Assembly: GCA_963796705.1 (NCBI GenBank)
Contig: CAWCMK010000008.1
Span: 186,001-250,000, forward strand
Source: VRUE01 sp963796705
GTDB taxonomy: Bacteria > Actinomycetota > Thermoleophilia > Solirubrobacterales > 70-9
Length of the DNA stretch: 64,000 nucleotides
Direction: 5' to 3'
Within the stretch, counting starts at the first letter, position 1; each line of letters begins with the position of its first letter. Shown piece after piece: positions 17,938 to 26,745 of this stretch. The translations under genes and the position numbers were made by a program. The notes under the pieces are model-generated. The model did no database searches, had not been told where the DNA came from, and saw only the letters and a program-made list of their open reading frames with translations.

Positions 17938-18222
17938 TCAGCGCACGCCCGGGTGGCGCACCTCGGCCGGGTCGGGTAGGTAGAGGTCGGTGCCGCAGCG
18001 CGGGCAAACCTGGACGTAGAGTTTCAGGGCCTTGCGGCAGTTCGGGCACTGGCGTTCGGGTTCGTCCTTCTCATAGCGATAGAGGATCACCGCGATCAGG
18101 CCGAGCACGGGCAGCACCGCGCCGACCAGGAACCAGATCCAAAAGGAGCTGCCCTTGCCGCGCGCGACGATCCCCGTGGCTAGCCCGAAGAGGGCGGCGA
18201 TGAGGGGGTACTCGAATCCCAT
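17938..18222 (-). CDS. Small membrane protein with C-terminal zinc ribbon
   Basis: A 94-residue protein with two hydrophobic segments (about residues 7-20 and 27-46) followed by a cytoplasmic CPNC...CPRC zinc-ribbon (residues 59-76). Such proteins are common in actinobacteria and of unknown role. Its stop codon touches the stop of the convergent GT2 gene (TGATCA), and its start lies inside the last 43 bp of the NDH-2 gene on the same strand, so it may be expressed by coupling to ndh. Confidence 0.75.
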   Translation of the reverse strand: MGFEYPLIAALFGLATGIVARGKGSSFWIWFLVGAVLPVLGLIAVILYRYEKDEPERQCPNCRKALKLYVQVCPRCGTDLYLPDPAEVRHPGVR

Positions 18223-19505
18223 GCGCTCATTCTGGCGTCAAGGCGCTCCGGGTGCCCGATCGAACCGACCTCGGCCAGGTCGCGCTTGAAGGGCAGGCTG
18301 GCAGTCCAATCGATCACCGCGCGCGCCTTGCGCGCCGCCCCGGGAATCTGGCTCATGTGGTAGCTGCGCGCAAGCCACCAGGCCGGGAAGCCGCGAAAGG
18401 TGCGATGACCGATCCGGCCGACAGCCTTGTAGCGGCCGAGGTTGACGAAGGCAGCGTCACCCCGGTAATCGAACGCGGTCGCCTCGCCAACTCCCAGCTC
18501 GGCGGCGATGTTGCGCGCCGCGACCGGAGCCTGGCGAACCGCGTGCTGGGCGGTCGGCGGGCAGCTGCCTCCACGGGGGTCCGGTGCCGCCGCGCAGTCG
18601 CCGATCGCCCAGACCGAGTCCATCCCCAGCACCCGCAGACGCTCATCGACGGGTACCCGACCGCGATCATCGAGCGGCACCGAGAGCTCGCGCAGGCTTG
18701 GGCTGGGGACGACGCCGGCCGTCCAGACGACCGTCCGCGAGGCCAGCGTCTCACCCGTTGAGAGGCGCGCGGCGTCCGCGCTCACCTCCTCAAGCGTCGT
18801 CCCCAGCCGGATGTCGATCCCGCGTCCGCGCAGCTCTCGCAGGGCGTACTCGGCGAGCTCGGCGTCGATCTCCGGCAGCACCCGATCGGCCGCCTCGACC
18901 AGCACCCAGCGCATCCCGTGCAGGCGCGCCCGCGGGTAGCTCTCGATCGCATCCACGGCGAAGTCCTGCAACTCGGCGAGCGCCTCGAGCCCGGCGTAGC
19001 CGCCGCCGACGAAGACGTAGGTGAGCAGTTCGTCGCGACGGGCAGCATCATCGGTGGCGTTTGCCGCCTCGAGCGTCTCGAGGACGTGGTTGCGCAGCCA
19101 GATCGCATCGGCGAGGCTCTTGAAACCGACCGCGTGCTCGGCGAGCCCCGGAATCGGCAGCACCCGCGAGACCGAGCCCAGCGCCAGCAGCAGCTTGTCG
19201 TAGGGCAGCTCCTCCCGCTCGCCCTCGCGAGTCCGGAGCACGATCGTGCGAGCGCTGGGGTCGTGGCCGACGACCGATCCGAGCCGCAGGTAGGTGCGCT
19301 TGAGAATCTCGCGCAGCGGCGTCACCACGTGGCGTGGCTCCAGGGTTCCCGCCGCCGCCTCCGGCAGGAAGGGCGTATAGAGCATGAAGTTGACCTCGTT
19401 GACGAGGATCAGTCGCGCCGACTGCCTGGGCATGACCCGCTCCAGCTCGCGCGCCGCCATCGCCCCTCCGAATCCACCACCGGCGATGACGACATTCCAG
19501 GCCAT
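18180..19505 (-). CDS. ndh: Type II NADH:quinone oxidoreductase (NDH-2)
   Basis: Single-subunit FAD enzyme that passes electrons from NADH to the quinone pool without pumping protons. The 441-residue chain has the N-terminal FAD motif AGGGFGGAMAARELE, the second dinucleotide motif VGGGYAGLEALAEL for NADH, the WTAGV and AIGDCAA motifs, the quinone-site stretch PPTAQHAVRQ, and an aromatic/basic C-terminal region likely to sit on the membrane. The last residues overlap the small zinc-ribbon gene. The acceptor here is presumably the menaquinone made by the men genes of this window. A carotenoid or other FAD reductase role is less likely. Confidence 0.85.
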   Translation of the reverse strand: MAWNVVIAGGGFGGAMAARELERVMPRQSARLILVNEVNFMLYTPFLPEAAAGTLEPRHVVTPLREILKRTYLRLGSVVGHDPSARTIVLRTREGEREELPYDKLLLALGSVSRVLPIPGLAEHAVGFKSLADAIWLRNHVLETLEAANATDDAARRDELLTYVFVGGGYAGLEALAELQDFAVDAIESYPRARLHGMRWVLVEAADRVLPEIDAELAEYALRELRGRGIDIRLGTTLEEVSADAARLSTGETLASRTVVWTAGVVPSPSLRELSVPLDDRGRVPVDERLRVLGMDSVWAIGDCAAAPDPRGGSCPPTAQHAVRQAPVAARNIAAELGVGEATAFDYRGDAAFVNLGRYKAVGRIGHRTFRGFPAWWLARSYHMSQIPGAARKARAVIDWTASLPFKRDLAEVGSIGHPERLDARMSAWDSSTPSSPPSSG

Positions 19506-19535
19506 ACGGCCACGGTAACACCTTGTAACAGTCTG

Positions 19536-20981
19536 TTACAAGGTCTTGAGCTGCTCCTTGATCAGCCGGTTCACCTCGCCGCCCTCGGCGCGGCCCTTGG
19601 TCTCGCGCATCACGCGACCGACGATCACGCCGATCGCCCTGGCGTTGCCCTCGCGAACCTTCGCGGCGGCGTCCGGCTCGGCCTCGATTGCCGCCGCGAC
19701 GATCGCCTCCAGCTCACCGCTCTCGGCGGCGATCGAGGCGAGCCCCTCGCGGGCGACGATCGCCTCGGGCTCGCCCCCCTCCTGGACCAGTGCGACCAGC
19801 ACGGTCCTGCCGGCGGCGTGGGAGATCCGCTTCTCGGAGACCATCGTGACCAGGGTCCCCAGAGCGCCCGCCTGGACTCTGGACTCGGCGGCGCCCGCCT
19901 CCCCAGCGGCGTTTCGCAGAGCCGCGGCCAGCTCACCGGTGACCCAGTTGGCGACCGTCTTTGGCTCGACCCCAGGTGCGGCGGCGGCGGCGCGCTCGAA
20001 GTAGTCGGCCCTCGCCGGGTCGCCCGCAAGCAACGTCGCAGCGTCATCGGCGAGGCCGAGCTCCTCCCGGTAACGCCGCGCGCGCGCTTCCGGTAGCTCG
20101 GGCAGCGACTCGCGTGCCTCGCGGATCATCTCCTCACTCGGCACCAGTGGCACCAGGTCCGGCTCGGGGAAGTAGCGGTAGTCGTGGACCTCCTCCTTGG
20201 AGCGCAGCGAGGTGAGGCTGCCGCTGACCGGGTCGAAGTGCAGGGTCTCCTGCTCCACCGCGCCGCCCGCCTCGATAAGGCCGCGCTGGCGCACCAGCTC
20301 GGCCTCGATGCCGCGCTCGAGGAATCGAAAGCTGTTCATGTTCTTCAGCTCCGTCTTGGTGCCGAGCTCCCCGCTGCCGAGCGGCCGCACCGAGACGTTG
20401 GCATCGACCCGCAGGCTGCCCTCCTCCATGTTGACGTCGGAGACGCCGAGCTGGCGCACCGTCTCACGCAGCAACCGCGCCCAGCTCGCCGCCTCGGCGG
20501 CGGAGCGCAGGTCGGGCTCGGTGACGATCTCGACCAGGGGAGTGCCGCCGCGGTTGAAGTCGATCAGCGAGGTGTCGGAGCCGTGGATCCGGCCGCTGTG
20601 GCCGAGGTGGACCGTCTTCGCCGCGTCCTCCTCGAGGTGGGCGCGGTGGATGCGGACCGCTCCCAGGCGACCGCCGGCGCAGATCGGGATGTCGTACTGG
20701 CTGATCTGGTAGGCCTTCGGGTTGTCCGGATAGAAATAGTTCTTGCGGTGGAAGATCGAGCGCGGCGCGATCTCGCAACCGAGCGCCAGGCCGATCTTCA
20801 GCGCATAGCGAATCGCCTCCTGATTGGCAACCGGAAGGACGCCCGGATGCGCCATGCAGATCGGGCAGGTGTGGATGTTCGGCTCATCCCCGAAGGAGAG
20901 CTCGCAGCCGCAGAACATCTTGGTCCTGGTCGAGAGCTGGACGTGGATCTCGAGGCCGATCACCGACTCCAGCTCAGTCAT
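19536..20981 (-). CDS. gatB: Asp-tRNA(Asn)/Glu-tRNA(Gln) amidotransferase subunit B
   Basis: The 481-residue subunit binds the misacylated tRNA and performs the kinase and amidation steps. It opens with VIGLEIHVQLSTRTKMFC, the GatB signature, has the zinc-site cysteines (CGCE and CPIC), the GGTPLVEIVTEPD motif, and ends in the helical YqeY-like tail used for tRNA recognition (GRVMRETKGRAEGGEVNRLIKEQL, abbreviated by position 460-480). ATG 20981 is chosen; about 50 upstream in-frame codons have no homology and overlap gatA. The start overlaps the gatA stop by 8 bp. Confidence 0.96.
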   Translation of the reverse strand: MTELESVIGLEIHVQLSTRTKMFCGCELSFGDEPNIHTCPICMAHPGVLPVANQEAIRYALKIGLALGCEIAPRSIFHRKNYFYPDNPKAYQISQYDIPICAGGRLGAVRIHRAHLEEDAAKTVHLGHSGRIHGSDTSLIDFNRGGTPLVEIVTEPDLRSAAEAASWARLLRETVRQLGVSDVNMEEGSLRVDANVSVRPLGSGELGTKTELKNMNSFRFLERGIEAELVRQRGLIEAGGAVEQETLHFDPVSGSLTSLRSKEEVHDYRYFPEPDLVPLVPSEEMIREARESLPELPEARARRYREELGLADDAATLLAGDPARADYFERAAAAAPGVEPKTVANWVTGELAAALRNAAGEAGAAESRVQAGALGTLVTMVSEKRISHAAGRTVLVALVQEGGEPEAIVAREGLASIAAESGELEAIVAAAIEAEPDAAAKVREGNARAIGVIVGRVMRETKGRAEGGEVNRLIKEQLKTL

Positions 20982-22434
20982 CCTCGCCTCCGGGGCGGTA
21001 GGGCAACCCTCCTCCGACCTCGGCCTCGAAGCCGATCGCCTGCTCCAGCGCGAAGGCCGCCTCCAGGAGAACCTGCTCGGCGAAGGCTGGGGCCGCGATC
21101 TGGAAGCCAACCGGGAGCCTCGGTCCTCCACCCTCGGGCTCGGCCAGCCCGGCCGGAATCGAGATCGCCGGGATGCCGGCGAGCGGCATCGGCACGGTGA
21201 AGAAATCGTTCATATACATCGCCAGCGGGTCCTCGGACTTCTCGCCGAGCTCGAAGGCCACCGTGGGCGAGGTCGGGGTGACGACGAAATCGAGCTTCTC
21301 GAAGGCGGCCTGATAGTCCCCGGCGATCTTCGTCCGGACCCGCTGCGCCTTGCCGTAGTAGGCCTCGTAGTAGCCGGAGGAGAGCGCGTAGGTGCCGAGC
21401 ATGATCCGGCGCTTGACCTCGGCGCCAAAGCCCTCCGCCCGGGTGCGCTCATACATCTCGACCAAATCGCCCTCGACATCCGCCCGCAGCCCGTAGCGAA
21501 CCCCGTCATAGCGCCCCAAGTTGGAGGAGGCCTCGGCCGGGGCGATCACGTAATAGGCGGAGATTCCGTGCTCGGCGTGGGGCAGCGATACCTCGGCGAG
21601 CTCGCCGCCGAGCTCCTCGATCCGCTTCAGGGTCGCCTCAAAGACAGCCCGCACGCCGGGCGCGACTGAATCCTCGGAGAGCTCCGTGGGGACGCCGAAG
21701 CGCAGGCCGGCGAGGTCCTCGCGGCTCGGAGCACGGATGCCGCCCGCGATGCCCACCGAGGTCGAGTCGCAGGGATCACGGCCCTCCATCGCGGCCAACA
21801 GCAGAGCCGCGTCGGTGACGTCGCGGGTCAGCGGACCGCACTGGTCAAGCGAGGAGGCAAAGGCGATCATCCCGTAACGGGAGATCGCCCCGTAGGTCGG
21901 CTTCAGGCCCACGATCCCGCAGAGGGCGGCCGGCTGGCGGATCGAGCCGCCGGTATCGGTGCCGATCGCGCAGGGGGCAAGGCCGGCGGCGACGACCGCC
22001 GCCGAGCCGCCCGAGGAACCGCCCGGGACGCGGCCGCGATCCCAGGGGTTGAGCACCGGCCCGAAGGCTGAGTTCTCGTTCGAGGAGCCCATCGCGAACT
22101 CGTCCATATTCGTCTTGCCGAGCACTCCGGCACCCGCCTCTCGCAGGCGGCGCACGGCGGTCGCCGTGTAGGGCGGCGCGTAGGTGGCGAGCATCCGCGA
22201 GCCGGCGGTGGTCGGCACACCCTCGGTGCAGAAGATGTCCTTGACCGCGACCGGGATTCCCGCCAGCGGGCCCTGATCGGCGCCGGCGGGATCCTCAGCG
22301 CGCCAGAGGTAGGCGTTGATCTGATCGGCGGCGGCCGCCGCGCGCCAGGCGGCGGCGTACTCGGACCCAGAGATCTCGCCGGCCGCGATTCGCCGCGACG
22401 CCTCGGCGACACCGAGCTGCAGAAGTTCAGACAT
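20974..22434 (-). CDS. gatA: Asp-tRNA(Asn)/Glu-tRNA(Gln) amidotransferase subunit A
   Basis: Glutaminase subunit of GatCAB; it releases ammonia from glutamine for tRNA-dependent amidation. The 486-residue chain has the amidase-signature catalytic triad: Lys in PVAVKDIF, the cis-Ser and loop PGGSSGGSAA, and the nucleophilic Ser in GTDTGGSIRQPA. It lies in the order gatC-gatA-gatB, 12 bp after gatC and overlapping gatB. Only GltX is present among Glx/Asx-tRNA synthetases in the window, so the indirect route to Gln-tRNA or Asn-tRNA is plausible. Confidence 0.96.
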   Translation of the reverse strand: MSELLQLGVAEASRRIAAGEISGSEYAAAWRAAAAADQINAYLWRAEDPAGADQGPLAGIPVAVKDIFCTEGVPTTAGSRMLATYAPPYTATAVRRLREAGAGVLGKTNMDEFAMGSSNENSAFGPVLNPWDRGRVPGGSSGGSAAVVAAGLAPCAIGTDTGGSIRQPAALCGIVGLKPTYGAISRYGMIAFASSLDQCGPLTRDVTDAALLLAAMEGRDPCDSTSVGIAGGIRAPSREDLAGLRFGVPTELSEDSVAPGVRAVFEATLKRIEELGGELAEVSLPHAEHGISAYYVIAPAEASSNLGRYDGVRYGLRADVEGDLVEMYERTRAEGFGAEVKRRIMLGTYALSSGYYEAYYGKAQRVRTKIAGDYQAAFEKLDFVVTPTSPTVAFELGEKSEDPLAMYMNDFFTVPMPLAGIPAISIPAGLAEPEGGGPRLPVGFQIAAPAFAEQVLLEAAFALEQAIGFEAEVGGGLPYRPGGEDD

Positions 22435-22446
22435 GGGCTGGTTCGC

Positions 22447-22734
22447 TCATTCAGCCTGCGGAGACGGGACACGGAAGGCACCCTGAACGGCGTCCGGTGC
22501 CTGCGCGAGGATCGCCTCGCGGGGCCAGCTGGGCCGCGGCCGGTCCGGGCGCAGGACGTTCTGCAGAGCGAGGACGTGCGCGGTCGGCTCCACCCCCTCG
22601 AGGTCAAGGGCGGCGATCCGGTCGACGTGCTCGAGGATGCCGGACAGCTCGCCCGCCATCCGCTCCAGCTCCTCCTCATCGAGCCGCAGTCGGGCAAGTC
22701 CAGCGACGTACAGCACCTGCGCCCTGTCGATCAC
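22447..22734 (-). CDS. gatC: Asp-tRNA(Asn)/Glu-tRNA(Gln) amidotransferase subunit C
   Basis: Small 95-residue subunit that wraps around GatA and tethers it to GatB. The helical pattern VLYVAGLARLRLDEEELERM, then ILEHVDRIAALDLEGVEPTAHV, and the NVLRPDRP segment are typical of GatC. GTG 22734 (start of VIDRAQV) is the best start; the frame is open further but without homology. It is the first gene of the gatCAB operon and diverges from a membrane-protein gene 67 bp away, where the promoters must lie. Confidence 0.93.
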   Translation of the reverse strand: MIDRAQVLYVAGLARLRLDEEELERMAGELSGILEHVDRIAALDLEGVEPTAHVLALQNVLRPDRPRPSWPREAILAQAPDAVQGAFRVPSPQAE

Positions 22735-22801
22735 GGCGGTGATTGTAGGTGGCGGCCGGCTGGGTGTCGCCTGGCTGTCCGGCCAGTTAGAGTGCGCGCC
22801 G

Positions 22802-23245
22802 ATGCGCGGGAACAAAGCGGAGAGCTTCGCCGTCCTCAGCCTGCGGATCCTCGGCCTCAGCTTCGCGCTCGTGGGCATCCTCTTCATCGCGACCCCGAAC
22901 GGTGTCCTGGACGTGATCTCAGACCTCGGTGATGACCTCGGCGGCTTCGTGCGGGCTCCACACGGAACCGAGGACCTCTGGCTGGCCCTCGGCTTCTCCT
23001 ACATGGTGGTGATCGCCGGCCTCTGCCTGATCGCCCAGAGCGACGTGCTGCGCTACAGGTCTCTGCTGCTGCTGCTCGCGGCGGGCAAGAGCGCCTCCTC
23101 GCTGGCGGCGCTCGGTTTCTATCTGTTTGACGAACACGTCTTCATCTACCTGCTCAACTTCCTCGTCGATGGATCGCTGGTCCTCATCGCCCTCTGGCTG
23201 TACTCGCTGATCGGGCGCGTCGACCGCCCGCCGAAGCCCGGCTGA
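22802..23245 (+). CDS. Four-TM hypothetical membrane protein
   Basis: The 147-residue product starts at ATG 22802 and has four hydrophobic segments (about residues 8-30, 55-78, 84-104 and 110-138) with a short charged C-terminus rich in Arg/Pro. I do not recognise the family. Its TGA (23243-23245) is in the same frame as the following GMC oxidoreductase, whose homology begins within a few codons of that stop, so the two genes are at least tightly coupled. Confidence 0.75.
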   Translation: MRGNKAESFAVLSLRILGLSFALVGILFIATPNGVLDVISDLGDDLGGFVRAPHGTEDLWLALGFSYMVVIAGLCLIAQSDVLRYRSLLLLLAAGKSASSLAALGFYLFDEHVFIYLLNFLVDGSLVLIALWLYSLIGRVDRPPKPG

Positions 23246-23305
23246 AAGAGCGCGCCGGGGCTCTCCGCCGCCGAGCAGCGCACGCTCAGCGCGATCTGCG
23301 AGGCG

Positions 23306-25159
23306 ATGGCGCCCGGCATCGACGGGCTGCCGGCCGCCGAGCGTGACGTCGAGGTCTCCGGGCCGATATCCGAGTTCCTCACCTCGCTCTCGCCGCGCGT
23401 TTTGATGCGGGTCAGGTTGGCCCTGCGAGCCTTCGAGTGGCTGCCCTTCCCGTGGCGCTTCAGCCGCCTGGACCTCGGCGCCCGCGATGATTTCCTGCGG
23501 GGCATGGAGGCGTCGAGCTTCCGCGTCTACCACGAGCTGCTTGTGATGGCGAAGGTCTTCTCGACACTCGGCTACGCCGTCGTCCCCGAGGTCGAGGCGA
23601 GAATCGGGATCAAGACCAGCTGTCGGCTGGCCGAGGGGGGGCTGCCCGAGCCCGCCGGGTCACTCGGCGACACCGAGCCGGTCGGGGAGGGCGAGGAATG
23701 CGACGTGGTGATCGTCGGCTCCGGCGCCGGCGGCGCCTCGGCCGCCGCCTCACTCGCCGAGGCGGGCCTTGAGGTCATCGTCCTCGAGGCGGGCGGCCAT
23801 TACAACCGCGACTCCTACCCGCAGGATCACCTGGAGGCGATCTCGACCATCTACCGAGACGCCGGCCTGACGATCGCCGAGGGAAATCCGCCGATCCCGG
23901 TCCCGGTGGCGCGGATCGTCGGCGGCACGACGGTGATCAATTCTGGCACCTGCTTCCGCGCGCCCACCGCGGTCCTCGAGAGCTGGCGGACCGATCACGG
24001 CCTCAGCTGGGCAAACGAACTTGAGCCGCACTACGCCGAGGCCGAGGAGTTCCTCCGGGTCAGGCCACTGGACCCCGAGCGGATGGGGCGGAACGGCCAG
24101 CTGGCGATGGAGGGGGCGCGCGCGATCGGCGCCTCCGGTGGCCCGATCGCGCGCAACGCGGGCAGCTGTGTGCAGTGCAGCTCCTGCCCCTACGGCTGCC
24201 GAATAGACGCCAAGCGCGGCATGCACGTCAGCTACCTGCCCCGGGCGGTGGCCGCGGGTGCGCGGGTGCGGGTCGGCGTCGAGGCGCACCGCGTGCTTGT
24301 CGAGGACGGCAGGGCGATCGGTATCGAGGCCCACACCCCCACCGCCCCGGCCCAGAGCGGCAGACCCCGGCGCTTCACCGTCCGTGCGCGGCGGGCGACG
24401 ATCGTTGCCGGCGGTGCGTTTGGCACGCCGGAACTGCTGCTGCGCTCGGGGCTTGGTGGTGCTCAGGTCGGCCGCAACCTGCACATCCACCCGGCCTGCT
24501 GGGTCGGCGGCCGCTACGAGGAGGAGGTGCGCGGCTGGGAGGGCGTCATGCAGAGCTACTACATCGATCAGTGGGAGGCGGAGCGGCTGCTGCTGGAGGC
24601 GACCTTCACCCCGCTCGCCTTCGGAGGCGGCTGGCTGCGGGGCGCCGGGCGCTCCCATCAGGAAGCGATGCTCGAGTTCGGCCACATCGCCTCGATCGGG
24701 GTGCAGGTCGCCGATCACTCCCGGGGGCGCGTCAGGCTGCTCGGCGATGGCTCACTGCGGGTCGGATATCGCCTGAACGAGGATGACGCCGCCCGGATCG
24801 CCTTTGGGATCGCCCGCGCCGCCGAGATCCACTTCGCCGCGGGAGCCAGCGAGGTCTATCCAAACCTCGCCCGCGTGCCGGTGCTGAGGCCCGGGCAGCT
24901 GGCCGAATTCGAAGCGACGACCTTCAGGCCCTCCGAGCTGCGCCTCGAGGCCTTCCACCCGATGGGCACCGCGCGCATCTCCACCTCAAAGGACGGCGGG
25001 GTCTGTGAGGCAAGCGGCGCCGTGCGTGGGGTCCAAGGTCTCTATCTCGCCGATGCCTCGCTGTTTCCCGACGCCGTGCGGGTCAACCCGATGATGACGA
25101 TCATCGCCTTCGCCAAGCAGGTCGCAGCCGGGGTCGCGGAGGCGACCCCGGCTGCCTGA
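23306..25159 (+). CDS. GMC-family FAD oxidoreductase (long-chain alcohol oxidase-like)
   Basis: FAD enzyme that oxidises an alcohol group; substrate unknown. The 617 residues from ATG 23306 contain an N-terminal helical region of about 115 residues, the FAD motif VIVGSGAGGASAA...VLEAGG, RIVGGTTVINSGTC, the Cys cluster CVQCSSCPYGC seen in long-chain alcohol oxidases, RATIVAGGAFGTPELL, and the C-terminal MGTARIS...VRVNPMMTI with the catalytic His/Asn region. In-frame codons upstream of the ATG (23246-23305) read on as the usual opening of this family (LSAAEQRTLSAIC), but contain no ATG, GTG, TTG or CTG before the TGA at 23243. The true N-terminus is therefore unclear. Confidence 0.85.
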   Translation: MAPGIDGLPAAERDVEVSGPISEFLTSLSPRVLMRVRLALRAFEWLPFPWRFSRLDLGARDDFLRGMEASSFRVYHELLVMAKVFSTLGYAVVPEVEARIGIKTSCRLAEGGLPEPAGSLGDTEPVGEGEECDVVIVGSGAGGASAAASLAEAGLEVIVLEAGGHYNRDSYPQDHLEAISTIYRDAGLTIAEGNPPIPVPVARIVGGTTVINSGTCFRAPTAVLESWRTDHGLSWANELEPHYAEAEEFLRVRPLDPERMGRNGQLAMEGARAIGASGGPIARNAGSCVQCSSCPYGCRIDAKRGMHVSYLPRAVAAGARVRVGVEAHRVLVEDGRAIGIEAHTPTAPAQSGRPRRFTVRARRATIVAGGAFGTPELLLRSGLGGAQVGRNLHIHPACWVGGRYEEEVRGWEGVMQSYYIDQWEAERLLLEATFTPLAFGGGWLRGAGRSHQEAMLEFGHIASIGVQVADHSRGRVRLLGDGSLRVGYRLNEDDAARIAFGIARAAEIHFAAGASEVYPNLARVPVLRPGQLAEFEATTFRPSELRLEAFHPMGTARISTSKDGGVCEASGAVRGVQGLYLADASLFPDAVRVNPMMTIIAFAKQVAAGVAEATPAA

Positions 25160-25162
25160 GCC

Positions 25163-25330
25163 CTAGCCGGCGGGCGGCGGCGGGGGTGGCGGCCCCGAGG
25201 CCGGTGGTGGTGGCGGTGGTGGCTGATAACCGGCGGGAGGCGGCTGCTGGGGTGGTGGCGGTGGCGCCGGTTGTTCGTAGGGCGGCTCGGCGGCCGGCGG
25301 CTGGGGCGCCGGAGGCTGTTGCTGTTGCTC
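25163..25330 (-). repeat. Low-complexity CCN-rich tract coding for the proline tail
   Basis: The plus strand shows runs of ggcggcggcgg and ggtggtggcggtgg, which on the minus strand are proline codons (CCN) mixed with CAG and GGC. It is a coding microsatellite-like tract, likely to vary in length between strains. Confidence 0.7.
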
Positions 25331-25834
25331 GCCGTGCTGGGACCACCCGCCTCCCGGTCCTGAGAGCCGCTCGGCACTCTCGCCGAAGGAGACTCCCTCC
25401 TCCTGCATCGCTTTGTAGCCGCCGACGGCGAGGACGAGCGATGCGATCAGACCGAGCCAGGCGCCGGGTTCGACCCCGAGGCTGCCTTCCACCAGACCGC
25501 CGCTCGAGCCGAAGGTCGGCGGGCTCGGCGTGCTGATGATGAAGATCAGGATGAGGACGGCCGAGATGCCGGCGAGAACCGTCGTCACGACGGCCAACGA
25601 GATTGGCAGCCGGGCCACGCCGGTTCCAAACAGGCCGAGGGCCATCCCGGAGAAGGCGGCGAGCACGAGGATGATGTCGAGCCAGTCGCTGTATGCGTCG
25701 AACGCGTCGAGCCCGTTCAGGGAGGTCGGCCCGACGCTCGGCCAGCTGTACCACGCAAAGAGGAACATGATCAGGAGCAGCGCCAAGCCGGCGATCCCGG
25801 CAAGCTGCTCACCCGGCGAGGGCCGTTCGGTCAT
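25163..25834 (-). CDS. Four-TM membrane protein with long proline/glutamine-rich tail
   Basis: The 223-residue product has four hydrophobic segments in residues 12-150 and a C-terminal tail of about 70 residues made of Pro, Gln, Gly and Ala runs. The family is not recognised; similar proteins with proline-rich cytoplasmic tails occur in actinobacteria, often of unknown role. The stop is only 3 bp from the convergent GMC oxidoreductase stop. The tail may recruit partners with proline-binding domains, which is speculation. Confidence 0.7.
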   Translation of the reverse strand: MTERPSPGEQLAGIAGLALLLIMFLFAWYSWPSVGPTSLNGLDAFDAYSDWLDIILVLAAFSGMALGLFGTGVARLPISLAVVTTVLAGISAVLILIFIISTPSPPTFGSSGGLVEGSLGVEPGAWLGLIASLVLAVGGYKAMQEEGVSFGESAERLSGPGGGWSQHGEQQQQPPAPQPPAAEPPYEQPAPPPPPQQPPPAGYQPPPPPPPASGPPPPPPPAG

Positions 25835-25871
25835 TCGTCTCTCCTCCTAGGAGTGGGTGGTCAACGGGACC

Positions 25872-26708
25872 CTACACCCGCCCTCGGGCGGCAGCGAGGG
25901 TGTTCACGAGGAGCATCGCGATCGTCATCGGCCCGACCCCGCCGGGCACAGGGGTGATCGCCGCGGCTCGCTCGGCCGCGGCCTCGAAGTCGATATCGCC
26001 GACCAGGCCCTCCTCGAGGCGATTGACTCCGACGTCGATCACCACGGCACCCGGCTTCACCGCCTCGGCACCGAGCAGGCGGGGCACGCCTGCGGCGGCG
26101 ACCAAGACGTCGGCGCGACGACAGACCGCGCTCAGTTCCCGGGTCCGGGAATGACAGCTCGTGACGGTCGCGTCGGCGCCCAGCAGCAGACGGGCCAGGG
26201 GTATCCCGACCAGCTTTGAGCGTCCGACCACGACGGCTTCGGCGCCCGCGAGCTCGACTCCCTCGCGCCGCAGCAGCTCCATCACCCCGGCCGGCGTGCA
26301 GGGGACGAAACCGGGCTCGCCATGGGCCAGCAGACCGGCGCTGGTCGGGCTGAGACCGTCGACGTCCTTGTCGGTCTCGATTGCGGCCACGACCCGCAGG
26401 GAGTCGATCTGCTCGGGCAGCGGAAGCTGAACGAGGATCCCGTCGATGTCCTCGTCCCGATTTAGGGCGCGGACCAGCTCCAGCAGCTCGGCCTCGCTGC
26501 TGCCAGCCCCCAGCCCGTGGTGGATTGAGCGCATTCCCGCCTCGCGGCAGGCCTTGTGCTTCATGTCCACATAGATCTTCGAGGCCGGATCGTCGCCGAC
26601 GATCACCGTCGCCAGACCTGGAACGCGTCCGGTCTCGGCCGCAAGCGCCGCGACTTCGCCCGCGACCCGGGCCCGTACCTCGCTTGCCGCCGCCTTACCG
26701 TCGATCAC
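25872..26708 (-). CDS. folD: Methylenetetrahydrofolate dehydrogenase / methenyltetrahydrofolate cyclohydrolase
   Basis: Bifunctional enzyme of one-carbon metabolism that interconverts methylene-, methenyl- and formyl-THF. The 278-residue chain has the family signatures: SKIYVDMKHKACREAG with the catalytic Lys, ILVQLPLPEQID, DKDVDGL, PCTPAG, VVGRSKLVGIPLA, and PVPGGVGPMTIAML at the end. The start is GTG 26708. It lies 37 bp after pcrA on the same strand. Confidence 0.95.
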   Translation of the reverse strand: MIDGKAAASEVRARVAGEVAALAAETGRVPGLATVIVGDDPASKIYVDMKHKACREAGMRSIHHGLGAGSSEAELLELVRALNRDEDIDGILVQLPLPEQIDSLRVVAAIETDKDVDGLSPTSAGLLAHGEPGFVPCTPAGVMELLRREGVELAGAEAVVVGRSKLVGIPLARLLLGADATVTSCHSRTRELSAVCRRADVLVAAAGVPRLLGAEAVKPGAVVIDVGVNRLEEGLVGDIDFEAAAERAAAITPVPGGVGPMTIAMLLVNTLAAARGRV

Positions 26709-26745
26709 CCGCGCGCTCAGCGCCCATCCCCCGTTCGCATCGCTA

